From an uncultured Trueperaceae bacterium (lineage in GTDB: Bacteria; Deinococcota; Deinococci; Deinococcales; Trueperaceae), in the NCBI GenBank assembly GCA_937907415.1, contig CALCHY010000299.1:1-5213 (forward strand): a DNA stretch of 5,213 nucleotides, given 5' to 3'. Below are positions 4,199 to 5,213 of the stretch, piece after piece. The notes under the pieces were generated by a model. That model was not told the origin of the DNA. It saw only the letters and a program-made list of their open reading frames with translations, and searched no databases. Made by a program: the position numbers and the translations under genes. The stretch's first letter is position 1; the number at the start of each line of letters is the position of its first letter.

Positions 4199-4528
4199 GG
4201 AGGTTCCTCTCCTAGAGCCTGGTCTTATGGGAGCGCAGCCCGCATCACGCGGACCGCGCTCTCGGCTTACCCGAGGCTCATGCGCCGGCTCTGGTCCGAG
4301 GGGAGGCAGTCGGGGCTACGAGGAACGCTAGCAGACCGCCAGATGCTGCGGCTTGCCGCCTGGGCGCTGAGGCCGAATCGTGACGTGATGGCCCTCTGAG
4401 TTGTTGGTCTCGGCGGAAGCGGCTACCGCCTCTTGGGTTGGTGCCAGAGTCGCTGCGTCCTGGAACAAGGCGTTCTGTGCCATGGAGCGAGGTCGTCTCG
4501 TGGGGATGGTTCTCGTGATGTTCTCGGC
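4199..4528. other. Gene-poor 330-base gap
   Basis: No convincing gene is seen here on either strand. The best candidate is a minus-strand 51-codon frame (4328-4483) starting MAQNALFQDAATLAPTQEAV; it has no Shine-Dalgarno, recalls no family and has mixed codon choice, so I do not call it. Short hairpins are present (GCGG-CTTG-CCGC near 4348). The half next to 4198 should hold the promoter of the RHH/HTH gene, but no clear boxes stand out. No tRNA-like structure was found. Confidence 0.4.
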
Positions 4529-5213
4529 TTAGGCGGCCGTTTCGGCTAGGGCGGCCAGGAACAGTGGCACGAGTCGAGGATCGAACTGAGCGCCGGCTTG
4601 CTTCTGGAGTTCCGCGATAGCGGCCGCGTGCGTCCAGGCGCGCTTGTAGGGCCGCTCGCTGGTGAGGGCGTCGTAGACGTCCACGAGGCTGAACATCCTG
4701 GCTAGTAGTGGGATGTCCTCGCCCGCCAGGTTATCCGGGTAGCCGTGCCCGTCCCAGCGCTCGTGGTGGCTGCGCACCACCGCGACCGTGTCGGCGGGCA
4801 GGAAGGCGATGTCGCGCACCATCTCCACCCCGAAGAGGGTGTGCTTGCGGATGACGTCGAACTCCTCGGTGGTGAGCTTGCCGGGCTTGAGGAGGATGGC
4901 GTCGGGCACCGCCACCTTGCCGAGGTCGTGCAGGTAGGCGCCCCATACGAGCGCGCGGCGTTGTTCGGGGTCGAGGCCGACGGCGGTAGCGAAGGAGCGC
5001 GATAGGTTCACGACGCGGTCTGTGTGCCCGCGCGTTTCGAGGTCGCGGTACTCGAGCGCCACGCCTAGTGAGCGGAACGTCGCTTCGCGGGTGGCTTTGA
5101 TCTCGTCTAGGTGCTGCGCGCGCTCGAAGGCGTTCTCGAGGCGTTTGACGAAGGCGCCGGCGATGCGCACGGCGTTCTCGTCGAGCGCGGCGCGGCGGTT
5201 GAGGGTCGCGAAC
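4529..5213 (-). CDS. GAF-linked HD-GYP cyclic-di-GMP phosphodiesterase, 5' end outside the window
   Basis: HD-GYP proteins hydrolyse the second messenger cyclic-di-GMP in the cytosol. The reading frame stays open to the window edge, and the part before the GTG at 5170 (LNRRAALDENAVRIAGAFVK) looks like the last helix of a GAF-type sensor domain, so I treat the gene as partial rather than starting at 5170. Counting from that GTG, the HD-GYP domain spans about 30-210. All metal ligands expected from HD-GYP structures are present: E45 and H49 (LETRGHTDRV), H81 and D82 (HDLGK), H110, H135 and H136 (HHERWDGHGYP) and D164 (DVYDALTSERPY). It should therefore be active. The sequence is close in style to Deinococcus/Truepera HD-GYP proteins. 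The stop TAA is at 4529-4531. It appears unrelated to the antitoxin genes. Confidence 0.9.
   Translation of the reverse strand, partial: FATLNRRAALDENAVRIAGAFVKRLENAFERAQHLDEIKATREATFRSLGVALEYRDLETRGHTDRVVNLSRSFATAVGLDPEQRRALVWGAYLHDLGKVAVPDAILLKPGKLTTEEFDVIRKHTLFGVEMVRDIAFLPADTVAVVRSHHERWDGHGYPDNLAGEDIPLLARMFSLVDVYDALTSERPYKRAWTHAAAIAELQKQAGAQFDPRLVPLFLAALAETAA

Noticed and set aside
4022..4399. Plus-strand frames across 4022-4399
   Set aside because: Largely antisense to the RHH/HTH gene, with no ribosome site and no recognisable protein features.
4328..4483. Minus-strand 51-codon frame between the HD-GYP and RHH/HTH genes
   Set aside because: No Shine-Dalgarno, no family resemblance and mixed codon choice; too weak to call a gene.

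Overview
The window is high-GC bacterial DNA with short intergenic gaps, good Shine-Dalgarno sequences and frequent GTG starts. The HD-GYP gene at the right end resembles Deinococcota (Deinococcus/Truepera-like) proteins, and the KfrA-like gene suggests a plasmid, megaplasmid or plasmid-derived island. Both placements are inference from protein style; no marker gene is present to fix the taxonomy.

Layout. On the plus strand (1-1228) lie a minimal DUF2384 (MbcA/ParS/Xre C-terminal type) protein, an unrecognised 114-116 aa protein, a Phd/YefM-type antitoxin and an XRE-type antitoxin. The last gene meets, at a shared CTAG stop, a convergent 58 aa minus-strand gene that resembles the N-terminal half of a HigA2-type antitoxin. 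All further genes are on the minus strand: a KfrA-like coiled-coil DNA-binding protein (1577-2551) with a TACGTA-rich palindromic upstream region; a frameshifted higA-type pseudogene (2692-3099); an intact HigA-type antitoxin with an acidic N-terminal extension (3201-3620); a ribbon-helix-helix/excisionase-HTH fusion protein (3833-4198); a 330-base stretch with no convincing gene; and the C-terminal part of a GAF/HD-GYP cyclic-di-GMP phosphodiesterase that runs off the window (4529-5213).

How it fits together. The notable feature is a run of about seven antitoxin-type genes or remnants from unrelated families (DUF2384, Phd, XRE, HigA2-like fragment, HigA twice, RHH/HTH) with no recognisable toxin (RES, PIN, RelE/HigB, GNAT) beside any of them. 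The two higA copies and the roughly 63-base element upstream of each are a tandem duplication in which one copy has decayed by a 1-nt deletion. The RHH/HTH gene seems to end at a recent nonsense codon. The region could be a graveyard of addiction modules that lost their toxins, or an array of free-standing antitoxins kept as antidotes (anti-addiction) or as DNA-binding regulators. The sequence alone does not decide between these.
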